In this document: positions 41,309 to 49,763 of the stretch, in pieces
How positions within the stretch are numbered: position 1 is the first letter of the stretch
Layout of the letters: each line of letters opens with the position of its first letter
From: an uncultured Flavobacteriaceae bacterium
GTDB taxonomy: Bacteria > Bacteroidota > Bacteroidia > Flavobacteriales > Flavobacteriaceae
Assembly: GCA_905479835.1 (NCBI GenBank)
Contig: CAJQNZ010000004.1
Coordinates: 1-55,302, forward strand
Length of the DNA stretch: 55,302 nt
Direction of reading: 5' to 3'
Made by a program: the position numbers and the translations under genes
Notes under the pieces: model-generated
What the model saw: the letters and a program-made list of their open reading frames with translations, nothing else
Told to the model about the DNA's origin: nothing
Databases searched by the model: none

Positions 41309-42130
41309 TCAATCATATTTACAGTATTTCTCATAATGTATTTGAGCTCTTTGCCCATTTTTTGTTAATTCTATTGCTCTCTTCAAGTCTTCGCAACACC
41401 CATCTTCATCTTTTAACTTTAATTTCACCATTGCTCTATTATCAAAAGCTGCTGGATTATTTGCATTCAATTCTATTGATTTAGTATAAGCATTCTTTGA
41501 TTTTTCATATTGTTTTAAATTGTCATATGAAATACCAACTCCGTTATATGCTTTCCAAGATTTTGGATTTAATTCTATTGCCTTTAAAAAATCACTTAAT
41601 GCCCCTTCATAATCATTTAGTGCATCCTTAACATTCCCTCTATTATTATATGCATCTGCGAATTTATTATTTAAATTAATTGATATATTAAAATCCTCAA
41701 GAGCTCCTTTATAATCTGATTTATAATATTTTGTATAAGCTCTATTGTAATAATTGTCATACGAGGGCTCTAATTGTATTGCTTTTGTAAACTCAACGAT
41801 TGATTTATCATAATCTTTCAAATACATCAATGCTAGTCCTTTATTTGAGATTGCATCAGTATTTTTTTCGTTTAAACGAATAGAAGTATCATAATCTTTA
41901 ATAGATTTCTTATACTTTCCTATATATAAATAACAAGTTCCTCTGTTATAATAATATTCTGAATCATTTGAAAATTTCTCTATAGCCTGATCATAATATT
42001 CAATTGCTGAATGATAATTTCCTAAACTAAATTTATCATTACCTTTTTCAAACAATCTATTTGCATCTACATTTTGTGCACATCCAATTAAACAAAGTAA
42101 TATCAATAAAATTGTTATTCTAAACTTCAT
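41309..42130 (-). CDS. TPR-repeat lipoprotein
   Basis: A 273-residue lipoprotein (signal MKFRITILLILLCLIGC, C17) made of seven tetratricopeptide repeats of about 34 residues from 25 to 262, each with the pattern Y/A-x-x-x-G...Y-x-x-A/S-I-x-D/E-F/Y...A/S-I-x-L-N. Examples are KFSLGNYHSAIEYYDQAIEK and LNDYEGALSDFLKAIELNP. TPR lipoproteins act as scaffolds in the periplasm or outer membrane. The final repeat carries GCCEDLKRAI. It begins 10 bases after the heavy-metal-binding gene and is followed closely by the unknown exported gene; whether it belongs to the metal function is uncertain. Confidence 0.88.
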   Translation of the reverse strand: MKFRITILLILLCLIGCAQNVDANRLFEKGNDKFSLGNYHSAIEYYDQAIEKFSNDSEYYYNRGTCYLYIGKYKKSIKDYDTSIRLNEKNTDAISNKGLALMYLKDYDKSIVEFTKAIQLEPSYDNYYNRAYTKYYKSDYKGALEDFNISINLNNKFADAYNNRGNVKDALNDYEGALSDFLKAIELNPKSWKAYNGVGISYDNLKQYEKSKNAYTKSIELNANNPAAFDNRAMVKLKLKDEDGCCEDLKRAIELTKNGQRAQIHYEKYCKYD

Positions 42131-42140
42131 ATCTTTAAAA

Positions 42141-42371
42141 CTAATGACCTTCGTGATTTTCTTCTAAATCAACTTCTTTCTCAACCAAGGCCATTTTACA
42201 TACTGGACATGTACCAGCCTCTGTATAACTTTTCCCCTCTTCACAATCCATAGGACATTGATAAACTGCAGTTGCAAGTTCTGTTTTTATTTCCTCCTTT
42301 TTTTCTTTACACGATTGTAAAGAAAAACTTGTAAAGGCAACTACTGCCAATACCATAATTACTCTTTTCAT
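42141..42371 (-). CDS. Heavy-metal-binding-domain lipoprotein
   Basis: A 76-residue lipoprotein from the ATG at 42371 (an ATG nine bases upstream is possible). The signal ends at SLQSC (C21). The mature part has the heavy-metal-binding domain pattern YQCPMDCEEG (37-46) and TCPVCKMALVEK (54-65), close to the YTCPMHP...PGKCPxCGM type fused to copper ATPases and efflux proteins; here the first motif is CPMDC. The tail is acidic with histidines (ENHEGH). It starts just after the HMA protein gene and is probably a periplasmic metal-binding relay. The metal is likely Cu but this is inference. Confidence 0.8.
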   Translation of the reverse strand: MKRVIMVLAVVAFTSFSLQSCKEKKEEIKTELATAVYQCPMDCEEGKSYTEAGTCPVCKMALVEKEVDLEENHEGH

Positions 42372-42372
42372 T

Positions 42373-42732
42373 TTATTCATCTTTATGGTCTTTAATTATC
42401 TCTTCATCTTTATATTTACAACAAGGATGTAAATTGTTATAAGCCTCAGTTGAACATTCTACTTCTTTAGTATCATGACCTACTGCCGCAACATTCTCAT
42501 GAATTGTTTTCAAACTAGTTTTTCGTTCATCAAGAATCAAAGATAATTGATGTGTTTCAACATTCCAACTTGCATACTTCACTCCCTTAGTAGTTAAAGC
42601 CGCTTTTTCAATTCGCTGTTTACACATTCCACATACTCCATCTACTTCAATCTGTGCTTTGGCATTTTTATTTTGTGCCGACATGGATATCGTAAACAAA
42701 ACCATTCCAATAATTAATCCAATTTTTTTCAT
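42373..42732 (-). CDS. Exported HMA-domain metal-binding protein
   Basis: A 119-residue exported protein with signal peptide ending SMSAQ (20). The heavy-metal-associated domain (26-92) has the metal-binding pair C34-x-x-C37 in DGVCGMCKQRIEKAA. The C-terminal tail adds C93, H102 and a CC pair at 104-105 followed by KYKDE. In Flavobacteria such proteins accompany a TonB receptor and a HYC_CC_PP protein, exactly as here. It lies 11 bases after the receptor gene. Role: probably binds and passes Cu+ or another soft metal in the periplasm. Confidence 0.83.
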   Translation of the reverse strand: MKKIGLIIGMVLFTISMSAQNKNAKAQIEVDGVCGMCKQRIEKAALTTKGVKYASWNVETHQLSLILDERKTSLKTIHENVAAVGHDTKEVECSTEAYNNLHPCCKYKDEEIIKDHKDE

Positions 42733-42743
42733 TTTTTAATTTT

Positions 42744-44978
42744 TTAAAGTTTGTATCGTAATCCTACGTAATAGTTTGCACCATTAATAGGAGCATATAC
42801 CATTGTACTATCAAAATACGAACCAAAAGGGTTATCAGCCGAGACAATCGGATTCTCTTGAGTTGTATTCGTAACATTTTCTCCTCCTACATATATTTCA
42901 AATTTACGGGAAAAAACTTTAGTCACTTGTAAATTTAATAAATTTGTTTGCTCTGAAAATTCTGGACGCTGATATATTAAAGGGCTATTCATTGTTGAAG
43001 GAAATCGCTGTATACCTACTAAATTGTATGTTGCGTTGAACCTCCAAAACCTCTCTGAGTTGTGTTTCGTGATATAATTAGCATTGGCAAAAAAACGATG
43101 TTTTGGAACCAATGGTTTTTGATTTACTCCACTTTTATACTTCGTCTGTATGTCATAGTACTTGTATGATAATTTTAAATCTAATTTATCAATCAATTCA
43201 TAACTAATTTCTGTCTGAAAACTATTCGCATAACTTTCGTCTTCCAGATTATAGAAAGAAATCTCTTGAGAATTTTCCCAATCTACAACTACTTTATTAG
43301 AAAAATCTGTTCTATAAAAGTCAAAAACAATATCTCCTTTCTTTTCAAATAGATTAAACCCCTGCAAGAAACTCACACCATAATTCCATGCAGTTTCTGG
43401 ATCTAAACCATAAATTTCGCCGCCATCATCTATAATATTAATTGCTCTGTTGGATGCAAATAATTGTTGATTTTCAGCAAAAATATTAGCACTCCTCTTC
43501 CCTCTTCCTAAAGATGCTCTTAACACTCCTTTCTCCCAAGGAGCATATCTCATGTGTAATCTTGGCGTGAAGAAAAACCCTAATTTGTTATGTTTATCAG
43601 CGCGCATTCCAGCAATCAAACTAAAATTTTCTAAATCATCATAAGAATACTCAAAAAACCCTCCAAATGAATTTTCACTACGACTATAATCTATCTCATT
43701 AACCAATTCATTATACTTATCGTATGTGAAATTCAATCCAGTTTTAAACTTATTTCTAGTGTCACCAATAATAGAATTAAACATCAAACTTGAATAAACA
43801 CTCTCGTGATTGATATCATACATTTGCAATCCATAATATGAATCTTGTTTGTGCTTGCTATACGCAGTCTGAAAACCGAAACTCTGAAATGGGATTTCAG
43901 GAAACACATAACCAACTTTAGCAGTTGCATCTACTCTATTGGTATTAATTTCACTTCCCCAAGAATTGGTTGTGAACTTGTCTTTTGAAGGATTGAAACC
44001 TATTTCTCCAGCCTGCTTCTCATCTGACAAATATCTAAAACTCAAAAAACTTACCCATCCTTTTTGTAAATCTTGGTATTGCCATCTATTCATGATATTT
44101 ATTTGTTTTGCCAATGGAATATCCAAAAAATTATCATTATTGGTGTCTATTTTTTTAGAGCGATGGTTGCCATGTAGATATAAACCTGTACTCCATTTGT
44201 CAGAAATTTTCTGATTAAAATGTGTATTTAATTCTAATCTTCCATTATTGGATCCAAATAGATTTACGAACAATCTATCATCTTTATATGGCTTTACCAA
44301 TTCCGCATTTATCTGTCCTGCAATACTTTCATAACCATTGACTACACTTCCAGCTCCTTTGGTTATTTGAATACTTTCTACCCATGTACCTGGAGTAAAA
44401 GTTAATCCATACGCTTGAGAAGCTCCTCGAACTGATGGAATATTTTCTTGAGCAATTAATATATAAGGGCTATTTAATCCAAGCATTTGTATTTGTTTTG
44501 TGCCTGTTATTGCATCTGAAAAATTCACATCAATCGATGGGTTGGTTTCAAAACTTTCTGACAGGTTACAACATGCGGCATTTAATAATTCTTCACTACT
44601 TATATTAGTAAGGTTGGAAGTCTCGAGATAAGACACAGCAGTAGTTTTTCTTCTTGTCTTTATTTCTACTTCATCTAGTTCATTTCCTTCTTCTAAAAGG
44701 TGATGTAATTCAATATTAGAATTAATTGGTACTATGGCTGTCGTATACCCTATAAAACTAATAACCAACTCTTTATATTCTGAATTATACTTTAAGGCAA
44801 ACCAGCCTTTTTCATCAGTTGTTGTTCCTATATCAGTCCCTTTCCAGTAAACAGTCGCTCCTTCAAGCCCTTTCATTTTCCCATTCTCTTTCACCATAAC
44901 TATACCTTTAAATGTTTCTTGGGCTAATGACAAAACTGGTAATAAGAAAATTATTATATATATTATTTTTAATTTCAT
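42744..44978 (-). CDS. TonB-dependent receptor (heavy-metal uptake type)
   Basis: A 744-residue outer-membrane receptor from the ATG at 44978 (signal peptide MKLKIIYIIIFLLPVLSLAQ; an upstream ATG is less likely). An N-terminal carboxypeptidase-regulatory-like domain (about 20-100) precedes the plug (about 110-225), which has ISSEELLNAACCNLSESFET and GTKQIQMLGLNSPYILI, then the beta-barrel ending YYVGLRYKL. A CC pair in the plug is typical of this receptor group found with HMA proteins. Substrate is probably a metal, inferred from its neighbours: HYC_CC_PP protein upstream, HMA and heavy-metal-binding proteins downstream. Confidence 0.9.
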   Translation of the reverse strand: MKLKIIYIIIFLLPVLSLAQETFKGIVMVKENGKMKGLEGATVYWKGTDIGTTTDEKGWFALKYNSEYKELVISFIGYTTAIVPINSNIELHHLLEEGNELDEVEIKTRRKTTAVSYLETSNLTNISSEELLNAACCNLSESFETNPSIDVNFSDAITGTKQIQMLGLNSPYILIAQENIPSVRGASQAYGLTFTPGTWVESIQITKGAGSVVNGYESIAGQINAELVKPYKDDRLFVNLFGSNNGRLELNTHFNQKISDKWSTGLYLHGNHRSKKIDTNNDNFLDIPLAKQINIMNRWQYQDLQKGWVSFLSFRYLSDEKQAGEIGFNPSKDKFTTNSWGSEINTNRVDATAKVGYVFPEIPFQSFGFQTAYSKHKQDSYYGLQMYDINHESVYSSLMFNSIIGDTRNKFKTGLNFTYDKYNELVNEIDYSRSENSFGGFFEYSYDDLENFSLIAGMRADKHNKLGFFFTPRLHMRYAPWEKGVLRASLGRGKRSANIFAENQQLFASNRAINIIDDGGEIYGLDPETAWNYGVSFLQGFNLFEKKGDIVFDFYRTDFSNKVVVDWENSQEISFYNLEDESYANSFQTEISYELIDKLDLKLSYKYYDIQTKYKSGVNQKPLVPKHRFFANANYITKHNSERFWRFNATYNLVGIQRFPSTMNSPLIYQRPEFSEQTNLLNLQVTKVFSRKFEIYVGGENVTNTTQENPIVSADNPFGSYFDSTMVYAPINGANYYVGLRYKL

Positions 44979-45054
44979 TTTTTTTAATTTTAAGATTAAT
45001 GCATACAAAATCACACTTTTAATTTAGCGTGAAAATTAAGTGCTAATTCTAAAA

Positions 45055-45471
45055 TCAAATTCTAAAATTCTCGAGAAGTATCGTTATGTCTTTATCAATT
45101 ATAGGAGGTTTATAAAGATAAAGCGAAGCAGTCTGAATAGTATCAATAAACAAGTTATTGAACGAAATCATAAAAGAGGTAACAAAATATATTTGTTGTA
45201 ATTCTAAGTTTTGTTGTGCTTGTTGGTCAATTGAGTTACCTTCTACTGTAGAAGTTATATTTTTACAACAAGATTTTTTAAAAAAAGAAAGTTTATCGTT
45301 TATTCCTTTCTGAAGTTCGGATTCCATTCCGCAGCCATCAGTTTTAGAAAAAATAGCAACATCCACCAATAGATCACCACAATAGTGGCTTTCAACAGTA
45401 AACGAAACTGTTGAAAAAAGCACTAAAAAAGCAACTGCAATAGATGATATTTTATATAATAACTCTTTCAT
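45055..45471 (-). CDS. HYC_CC_PP-family exported protein
   Basis: A 138-residue protein with an N-terminal hydrophobic helix (about 8-24). It carries the marks that name this group: H29-Y30-C31 (ESHYCGDLLVD), a CC pair at 68-69 (KKSCCKN) and PP at 122-123 (LYKPPII). Another cysteine, C47, is in DGCGME. Such proteins are regularly found beside TonB receptors and HMA proteins and probably bind metal, but no biochemistry is known to me. It has its own -7 box and starts the operon. Identification rests on the motif pattern. Confidence 0.8.
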   Translation of the reverse strand: MKELLYKISSIAVAFLVLFSTVSFTVESHYCGDLLVDVAIFSKTDGCGMESELQKGINDKLSFFKKSCCKNITSTVEGNSIDQQAQQNLELQQIYFVTSFMISFNNLFIDTIQTASLYLYKPPIIDKDITILLENFRI

Positions 45472-45478
45472 TGTTTTA

Positions 45479-45486
45479 CAAAATTA
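45479..45486 (-). promoter_or_regulatory. Promoter -7 box of the metal operon
   Basis: Minus-strand TAATTTTG, full match, 7 bases before the ATG at 45471; the predicted leader is almost nil. A TTG lies 22 bases upstream, slightly far. Confidence 0.5.
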
Positions 45487-45524
45487 GCAAATAAAATAGT
45501 GAACTCTGCAAAAAAACGTTAAAG

Positions 45525-45956
45525 TTACTTTTGTGATAATTTTTGATAATAAAGTGCAGGCATTAATATCAATAAAAACATAGGATGTATCAACATTCTA
45601 CGAACATAAAATGCGAAAAGATAACCATTGGAAAACTCCATTTTTAATTGTATGAAATAAACGAATCCTAAGATTAAAAAAGCAATTCCATAAAACTTGA
45701 AGACAAATTTAATTACACTATCTTTTTCGAAGATTAGAAAAAGAATATTTAAGGAAATGATCATATTAACCAAATATCTTATTAGTAAATAAAAATATAG
45801 TTTCAACATTTCAAAATCTGGAAAAACAGCTGTAAGATAATCAGATTCAAAATAATTTATAAATGGATCGTAAAAGAGTTTGGGACCAAAATACCGAACC
45901 AACATTAGTAATAAAACCAAAGGAACAATCATCAATATTCTATATCTTTTAAGCAT
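45525..45956 (-). CDS. Exosortase F-associated membrane protein
   Basis: A 143-residue membrane protein with four or five hydrophobic segments. Its position directly after the exosortase gene (8-base overlap) and its pattern RYFGPKLFYDPFINYFESDY near 22-41 and YVRRMLIHPMFLLILMPAL near the end match the protein family that accompanies XrtF in Flavobacteria. Its function is unknown; it probably assists the exosortase. Because the family is defined by this neighbourhood, the call is confident. Confidence 0.88.
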   Translation of the reverse strand: MLKRYRILMIVPLVLLLMLVRYFGPKLFYDPFINYFESDYLTAVFPDFEMLKLYFYLLIRYLVNMIISLNILFLIFEKDSVIKFVFKFYGIAFLILGFVYFIQLKMEFSNGYLFAFYVRRMLIHPMFLLILMPALYYQKLSQK

Positions 45957-46494
45957 CTGACTTATTTATATTGGCATAATTCCGCACCCAAACTACCCAC
46001 AATAAAAACACCATTCCATATATCAATCCTGGAAAAATAATTCTGTGAAGTAATCCTTCATATTGTGGATAATGATAGATTCCCAGTGAGATAAAAACTA
46101 TTCGAAATATATTGGTTAAATAGATCAATACTACTCCAAAAAAACCATAAGAAACAGTTGCTTTTAAACTTCCAGAAAAGGCTATAATAAAAGCCAAAAA
46201 GAGAATAATAATACTTATTCCAGTACACCCTTCAACAATTCTCACAACATAGGTGTCATAAACCATAAACATCATCGAAAGTTCATCAAAGTTCTGATCT
46301 GTATACACATCATATCCTAAAAATTCAGCAACTTTTTCAGAATGATTGGTAACCATTTTGGTAACAGGAGAGCAAGAATATATCTCTTTGGTTTGTTGTG
46401 TATTATTTAAATAAAAATTATAAACTCCTATCAATGAAAAATACACCAAAAAAAACTTGGTTAAAAATAGTATGACATGTTTATTTTTTTTCAA
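45949..46494 (-). CDS. xrtF: Exosortase F (XrtF)
   Basis: A 181-residue multipass membrane protein of the exosortase family, cysteine transpeptidase-like enzymes that cut proteins at C-terminal sorting signals. The presumed catalytic residues are C90 (EGCTGIS), R131 (NIFRIVFIS) and H150 (GLLHRIIFP), all present. The start is TTG at 46494: no ATG precedes it in frame, the next internal ATG would remove the first membrane helix, and a -7 box lies 20 bases upstream. It is followed by its associated gene. No substrate with a matching sorting tail is encoded in this window. Confidence 0.88.
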   Translation of the reverse strand: MKKNKHVILFLTKFFLVYFSLIGVYNFYLNNTQQTKEIYSCSPVTKMVTNHSEKVAEFLGYDVYTDQNFDELSMMFMVYDTYVVRIVEGCTGISIIILFLAFIIAFSGSLKATVSYGFFGVVLIYLTNIFRIVFISLGIYHYPQYEGLLHRIIFPGLIYGMVFLLWVVWVRNYANINKSDA

Positions 46495-46504
46495 AAAAAG
46501 GAAT

Positions 46505-46512
46505 TAATTTTG
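46505..46512 (+). promoter_or_regulatory. Possible promoter -7 box of the GAF gene
   Basis: TAATTTTG, full match, but 110 bases before the ATG at 46622. It sits two bases left of the minus-strand box 46515-46522, giving a near-symmetric pair. Confidence 0.4.
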
Positions 46513-46514
46513 TT

Positions 46515-46522
46515 CAAATTTA
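46515..46522 (-). promoter_or_regulatory. Promoter -7 box of xrtF
   Basis: Minus-strand TAAATTTG, full match, 20 bases before the TTG start at 46494. Confidence 0.55.
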
Positions 46523-46621
46523 AACAAACAAATTAAACGAGCGTATTAAATTAATTAATATCATAAAAAATGATATCTAATAAATATAATCGAAATTTAA
46601 AAAACTAATAGATACAATCAA

Positions 46622-47074
46622 ATGAAAATCGAATTTTTAAAATCAACTATTCTTTCAGAATTAGAGAAACCAACTACTAAAATAGAAAAACTTCAATCTA
46701 TTTGTGATTTTTTAAAACAAGAGATATCATATTACGATTGGGTTGGTTTTTATTTTAAAAATGGTGATAAGGAGGAGTTAAAACTAGCGCAATTTTCTGG
46801 TGAACCTACTGAACATAAAATTATTCCATTTGGAAAGGGAATCTGCGGACAAGTTGCTGTAAGTAATAAAAATTTTATTGTACAAGATGTTTCAGAACAA
46901 GAAAACTATATTTCTTGTGGATGGAAAGTAAAATCAGAAATTGTAATTCCTATTTTTAAAAATAAAGAAAATATTGGTCAGATTGATATCGATTCTCACT
47001 CAGTGAATCCATTTACAGATCAAGACGAAGAACTTTTAGAATTCGTTTGTGAACAAGTTTCAAAAATTGTTTAA
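46622..47074 (+). CDS. GAF-domain protein, free methionine-(R)-sulfoxide reductase-like
   Basis: A 150-residue cytoplasmic GAF protein. Free methionine-R-sulfoxide reductases (E. coli YebR) have this size, with a catalytic cysteine after the loop preceding SEIVIPI. Here C99 is in ENYISCGWKVKSEIVIPI and a second cysteine, C75, is in GKGICGQ; their 24-residue spacing equals two of the three cysteines of the E. coli enzyme. The remaining one is missing, so activity is likely but not certain. Other motifs are YDWVGFYF, IGQIDIDSHS and DQDEELLEFV. It stands alone before purH. A leader of about 100 bases contains a small hairpin (46559-46575). Confidence 0.82.
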   Translation: MKIEFLKSTILSELEKPTTKIEKLQSICDFLKQEISYYDWVGFYFKNGDKEELKLAQFSGEPTEHKIIPFGKGICGQVAVSNKNFIVQDVSEQENYISCGWKVKSEIVIPIFKNKENIGQIDIDSHSVNPFTDQDEELLEFVCEQVSKIV

Positions 47075-47102
47075 AAGATAAACTTTTATCTCTACTGATA
47101 AG

Positions 47103-47133
47103 TTGCTATTACTAAAGCATTTCAGTAATTTTG
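47103..47133 (+). promoter_or_regulatory. Promoter of purH
   Basis: TTG (47103-47105), 20 bases, TAATTTTG (47126-47133) followed by C; the ATG is at 47157. No purine riboswitch-like structure is visible in the short leader. Confidence 0.65.
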
Positions 47134-47156
47134 CTTGGAAAACTACAAAATAATAA

Positions 47157-48689
47157 ATGAGCACTTACAAAACTGCAAAATCTGCCCTTATATCTGTATT
47201 TCATAAAGACGGTTTAGAGCCTATTGTCAAAAAATTAAACGAATTAAATATCACTATTTATTCTACTGGAGGAACACAAAAATTTATCAATGATTTAGGA
47301 ATTGATGTCGTTCCAGTTGAAGATTTAACTTCATACCCTTCAATTCTTGGTGGTCGTGTTAAAACACTCCATCCTAAAGTCTTTGGGGGAATTTTATCAA
47401 GAAGAGATAATTCTAGTGATGTAGAACAATTAACAGAATTTGAAATCCCAGAAATAGATATTGTGATTGTGGATTTATATCCATTTGAAAAAACCGTTGA
47501 AAGTGGCGCTTCTGAGCAGGAAATAATTGAAAAAATTGATATTGGAGGTATTTCTTTAATCCGAGCTGCTGCAAAAAATTTTAAAGACGTAATCTGTGTT
47601 GCTTCGGTTGATGACTACACTGAATTTCTTAATGTTATTACTGAAGGAAATGGAAAAACAACAATAGAGAATAGAAAGGCATTTGCATCTAAATCTTTTA
47701 ACATCTCTTCCAATTACGATACGGCTATTTTTAATTATTTTAATGCTGATCATAAGATTCCTGCTTTAAAAATAAGTGAAACAGAAGGTCAAGTTTTACG
47801 CTATGGTGAGAACCCACATCAGAAAGGTTTTTTCTTTGGAAATTTAGAGGCTATGTTCGATGTACTCCATGGAAAAGAGTTGTCATATAACAATCTATTG
47901 GATGTAGATGCTGCCGTGAATTTAATGGGAGAATTTATAAACAATGAGCCTACATTTGCAATATTGAAACATAATAATGCATGTGGAATTGCAACTAGAA
48001 AGACAATAAAACAGGCATATATAGATGCATTGGCAGGAGATCCTACATCCGCATTTGGCGGAATATTAATTTCTAATTGTGAGATTGATGCAGAAACTGC
48101 AGAAGAAATTCATACATTATTCTGTGAGGTGGTTATTGCACCATCCTATTCTGATAAGGCTTTAGAAATATTAAAAGGAAAAAAACATCGAAGAATTTTA
48201 ATACAAAAAGAAACAAAATTACCAACGACAACTGTAAGAACTTGTCTTAATGGAGCCCTTGTTCAGGATAAAGATTTAAAAACAGATCAACTAGAAGATT
48301 TAAAATCTGTTACTGACAATAAACCGAGTGAAAATGAGTTAAAAGACTTATTGTTCGCTTCCAAAATATGCAAGCATACGAAATCTAATACAATTGTACT
48401 TGCTAAGAACCAGCAATTATGCGCAAGTGGAACTGGACAGACTAGTAGAATTGATGCACTCAATCAAGCAATTACAAAAGCTACTCATTTCAACTTTGAT
48501 ATAAAAGGAGCTGTAATGGCAAGCGACGCCTTTTTTCCTTTTCCTGACTGTGTAGAAATTGCTGATAAAGCAGGGATTACAAGTGTAATTCAACCAGGAG
48601 GATCTATAAAAGACCAACTATCCATTGATTACTGCAATAACAATAAGTTATCAATGGTAATGACAGGAACACGTCATTTTAAACATTAA
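47157..48689 (+). CDS. purH: Bifunctional AICAR transformylase/IMP cyclohydrolase
   Basis: PurH performs the last two steps to IMP: formylation of AICAR and ring closure. The 510-residue length is standard. The N-terminal IMP cyclohydrolase (about 1-195) has ISVFHKDGLEPIVKKL, STGGTQKF and GGRVKTLHPKVFGGIL; the C-terminal transformylase has AILKHNNACGIA, DPTSAFGGIL, and MASDAFFPFPD near 475. It is followed 24 bases later by mreB with no terminator between them, so it may be co-transcribed with the rod-shape genes. Firm call. Confidence 0.97.
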   Translation: MSTYKTAKSALISVFHKDGLEPIVKKLNELNITIYSTGGTQKFINDLGIDVVPVEDLTSYPSILGGRVKTLHPKVFGGILSRRDNSSDVEQLTEFEIPEIDIVIVDLYPFEKTVESGASEQEIIEKIDIGGISLIRAAAKNFKDVICVASVDDYTEFLNVITEGNGKTTIENRKAFASKSFNISSNYDTAIFNYFNADHKIPALKISETEGQVLRYGENPHQKGFFFGNLEAMFDVLHGKELSYNNLLDVDAAVNLMGEFINNEPTFAILKHNNACGIATRKTIKQAYIDALAGDPTSAFGGILISNCEIDAETAEEIHTLFCEVVIAPSYSDKALEILKGKKHRRILIQKETKLPTTTVRTCLNGALVQDKDLKTDQLEDLKSVTDNKPSENELKDLLFASKICKHTKSNTIVLAKNQQLCASGTGQTSRIDALNQAITKATHFNFDIKGAVMASDAFFPFPDCVEIADKAGITSVIQPGGSIKDQLSIDYCNNNKLSMVMTGTRHFKH

Positions 48690-48713
48690 ATTAATTAAAT
48701 ACATCAAGAAAAT

Positions 48714-49742
48714 ATGGGGTTTTTCGATTTTATGACTGAGGAAATTGCGATTGATCTTGGTACTGCCAACACACTTATTATTCATCAAGGAAAAGTAGTT
48801 GTTGATCAACCATCAATTGTTGCCAGAGATAGGTCTACAGGTAAAATAATTGCAACTGGAAAAAAAGCTAGTTTAATGCAAGGTAAAACTCATGAAAATA
48901 TCAAAACTATTAGACCATTAAAAGATGGTGTAATTGCTGATTTCGAAGCTTCAGAACAGATGATACGAGAGTTTATTAAAAATATACCAAGTATCAAAAA
49001 GAAATTCTGGACTCCTTCATTACGAATGGTTATCTGTATCCCTTCAGGAATTACCGAAGTAGAAAAAAGAGCTGTCCGAGATTCTGCTGAACATATGAAT
49101 GCTAAAGAAATTTATTTAATTCATGAGCCTATGGCCGCTGCAATAGGTATTGGTATTGATATTATGCAGCCTAAAGGAAATATGATAATTGATATAGGAG
49201 GAGGAACTACTGAAATTGCTGTGATCGCTCTTGGAGGAATTATTAGTGATAAATCCGTAAAAGTTGCGGGAGATGTTTTTACTAGTGACATATCTTATTA
49301 CATGCGTACACAACACAATCTTTATGTAGGTGAACGCACTGCTGAAAGAATTAAAATTGAAATAGGAGCGGCTACAGAAGATCTTGATGTTCCTCCTGAA
49401 GATATGCTCGTTCAAGGAAGAGATTTACTGAGCGGTAAACCGAAACAAGTTCAAGTATCTTATAGAGAAATATCTAAAGCACTTGATAAATCAATCCTAA
49501 GAATTGAAGATGCTGTTATGGAAACTTTATCTCAGACACCACCAGAATTGGCTGCAGACATATACAATACAGGAATTTACCTTGCCGGAGGAGGATCAAT
49601 GTTGAGAGGTCTTGATAAGCGTCTTTCTCGTAAAACGGATCTACCAGTTTATGTAGCTGAAGACCCATTAAGAGCTGTAGTAAGAGGTACTGGAATAGCG
49701 CTTAAGGATATTGAAAAATATAAAACCGTACTGATGAAATAA
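48714..49742 (+). CDS. mreB: Rod-shape-determining protein MreB
   Basis: MreB is the actin-like filament that organises cell-wall elongation under the inner membrane. The 342-residue protein has the actin-type phosphate loops DLGTANTLI (about 16-24) and IDIGGGTTEIAVIALGGI (near 160-177), and the adenosine motif GGGSML near 290. The start MGFFDFMTEEIAIDLGTANT fits the family. It leads mreB-mreC-mreD-mrdA-rodA. Firm call. Confidence 0.97.
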   Translation: MGFFDFMTEEIAIDLGTANTLIIHQGKVVVDQPSIVARDRSTGKIIATGKKASLMQGKTHENIKTIRPLKDGVIADFEASEQMIREFIKNIPSIKKKFWTPSLRMVICIPSGITEVEKRAVRDSAEHMNAKEIYLIHEPMAAAIGIGIDIMQPKGNMIIDIGGGTTEIAVIALGGIISDKSVKVAGDVFTSDISYYMRTQHNLYVGERTAERIKIEIGAATEDLDVPPEDMLVQGRDLLSGKPKQVQVSYREISKALDKSILRIEDAVMETLSQTPPELAADIYNTGIYLAGGGSMLRGLDKRLSRKTDLPVYVAEDPLRAVVRGTGIALKDIEKYKTVLMK

Positions 49743-49763
49743 TAATTCATTTTTTAATCTCTT

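Noticed and set aside
45040-45068. Short direct repeat AATTCTAAAAT at the end of the HYC_CC_PP gene
   Set aside because: Two copies of a low-complexity 11-mer in AT-rich DNA; no sign of an array or element.
47073-47093. Hairpin AGATAA/TTATCT after the GAF gene as terminator
   Set aside because: Short AT-only stem and no T-run; too weak to claim.
49116-49415. 99-codon minus-strand ORF opposite mreB
   Set aside because: It is Ser/Asn/Tyr-rich and lies wholly within mreB; no domain or start signal.
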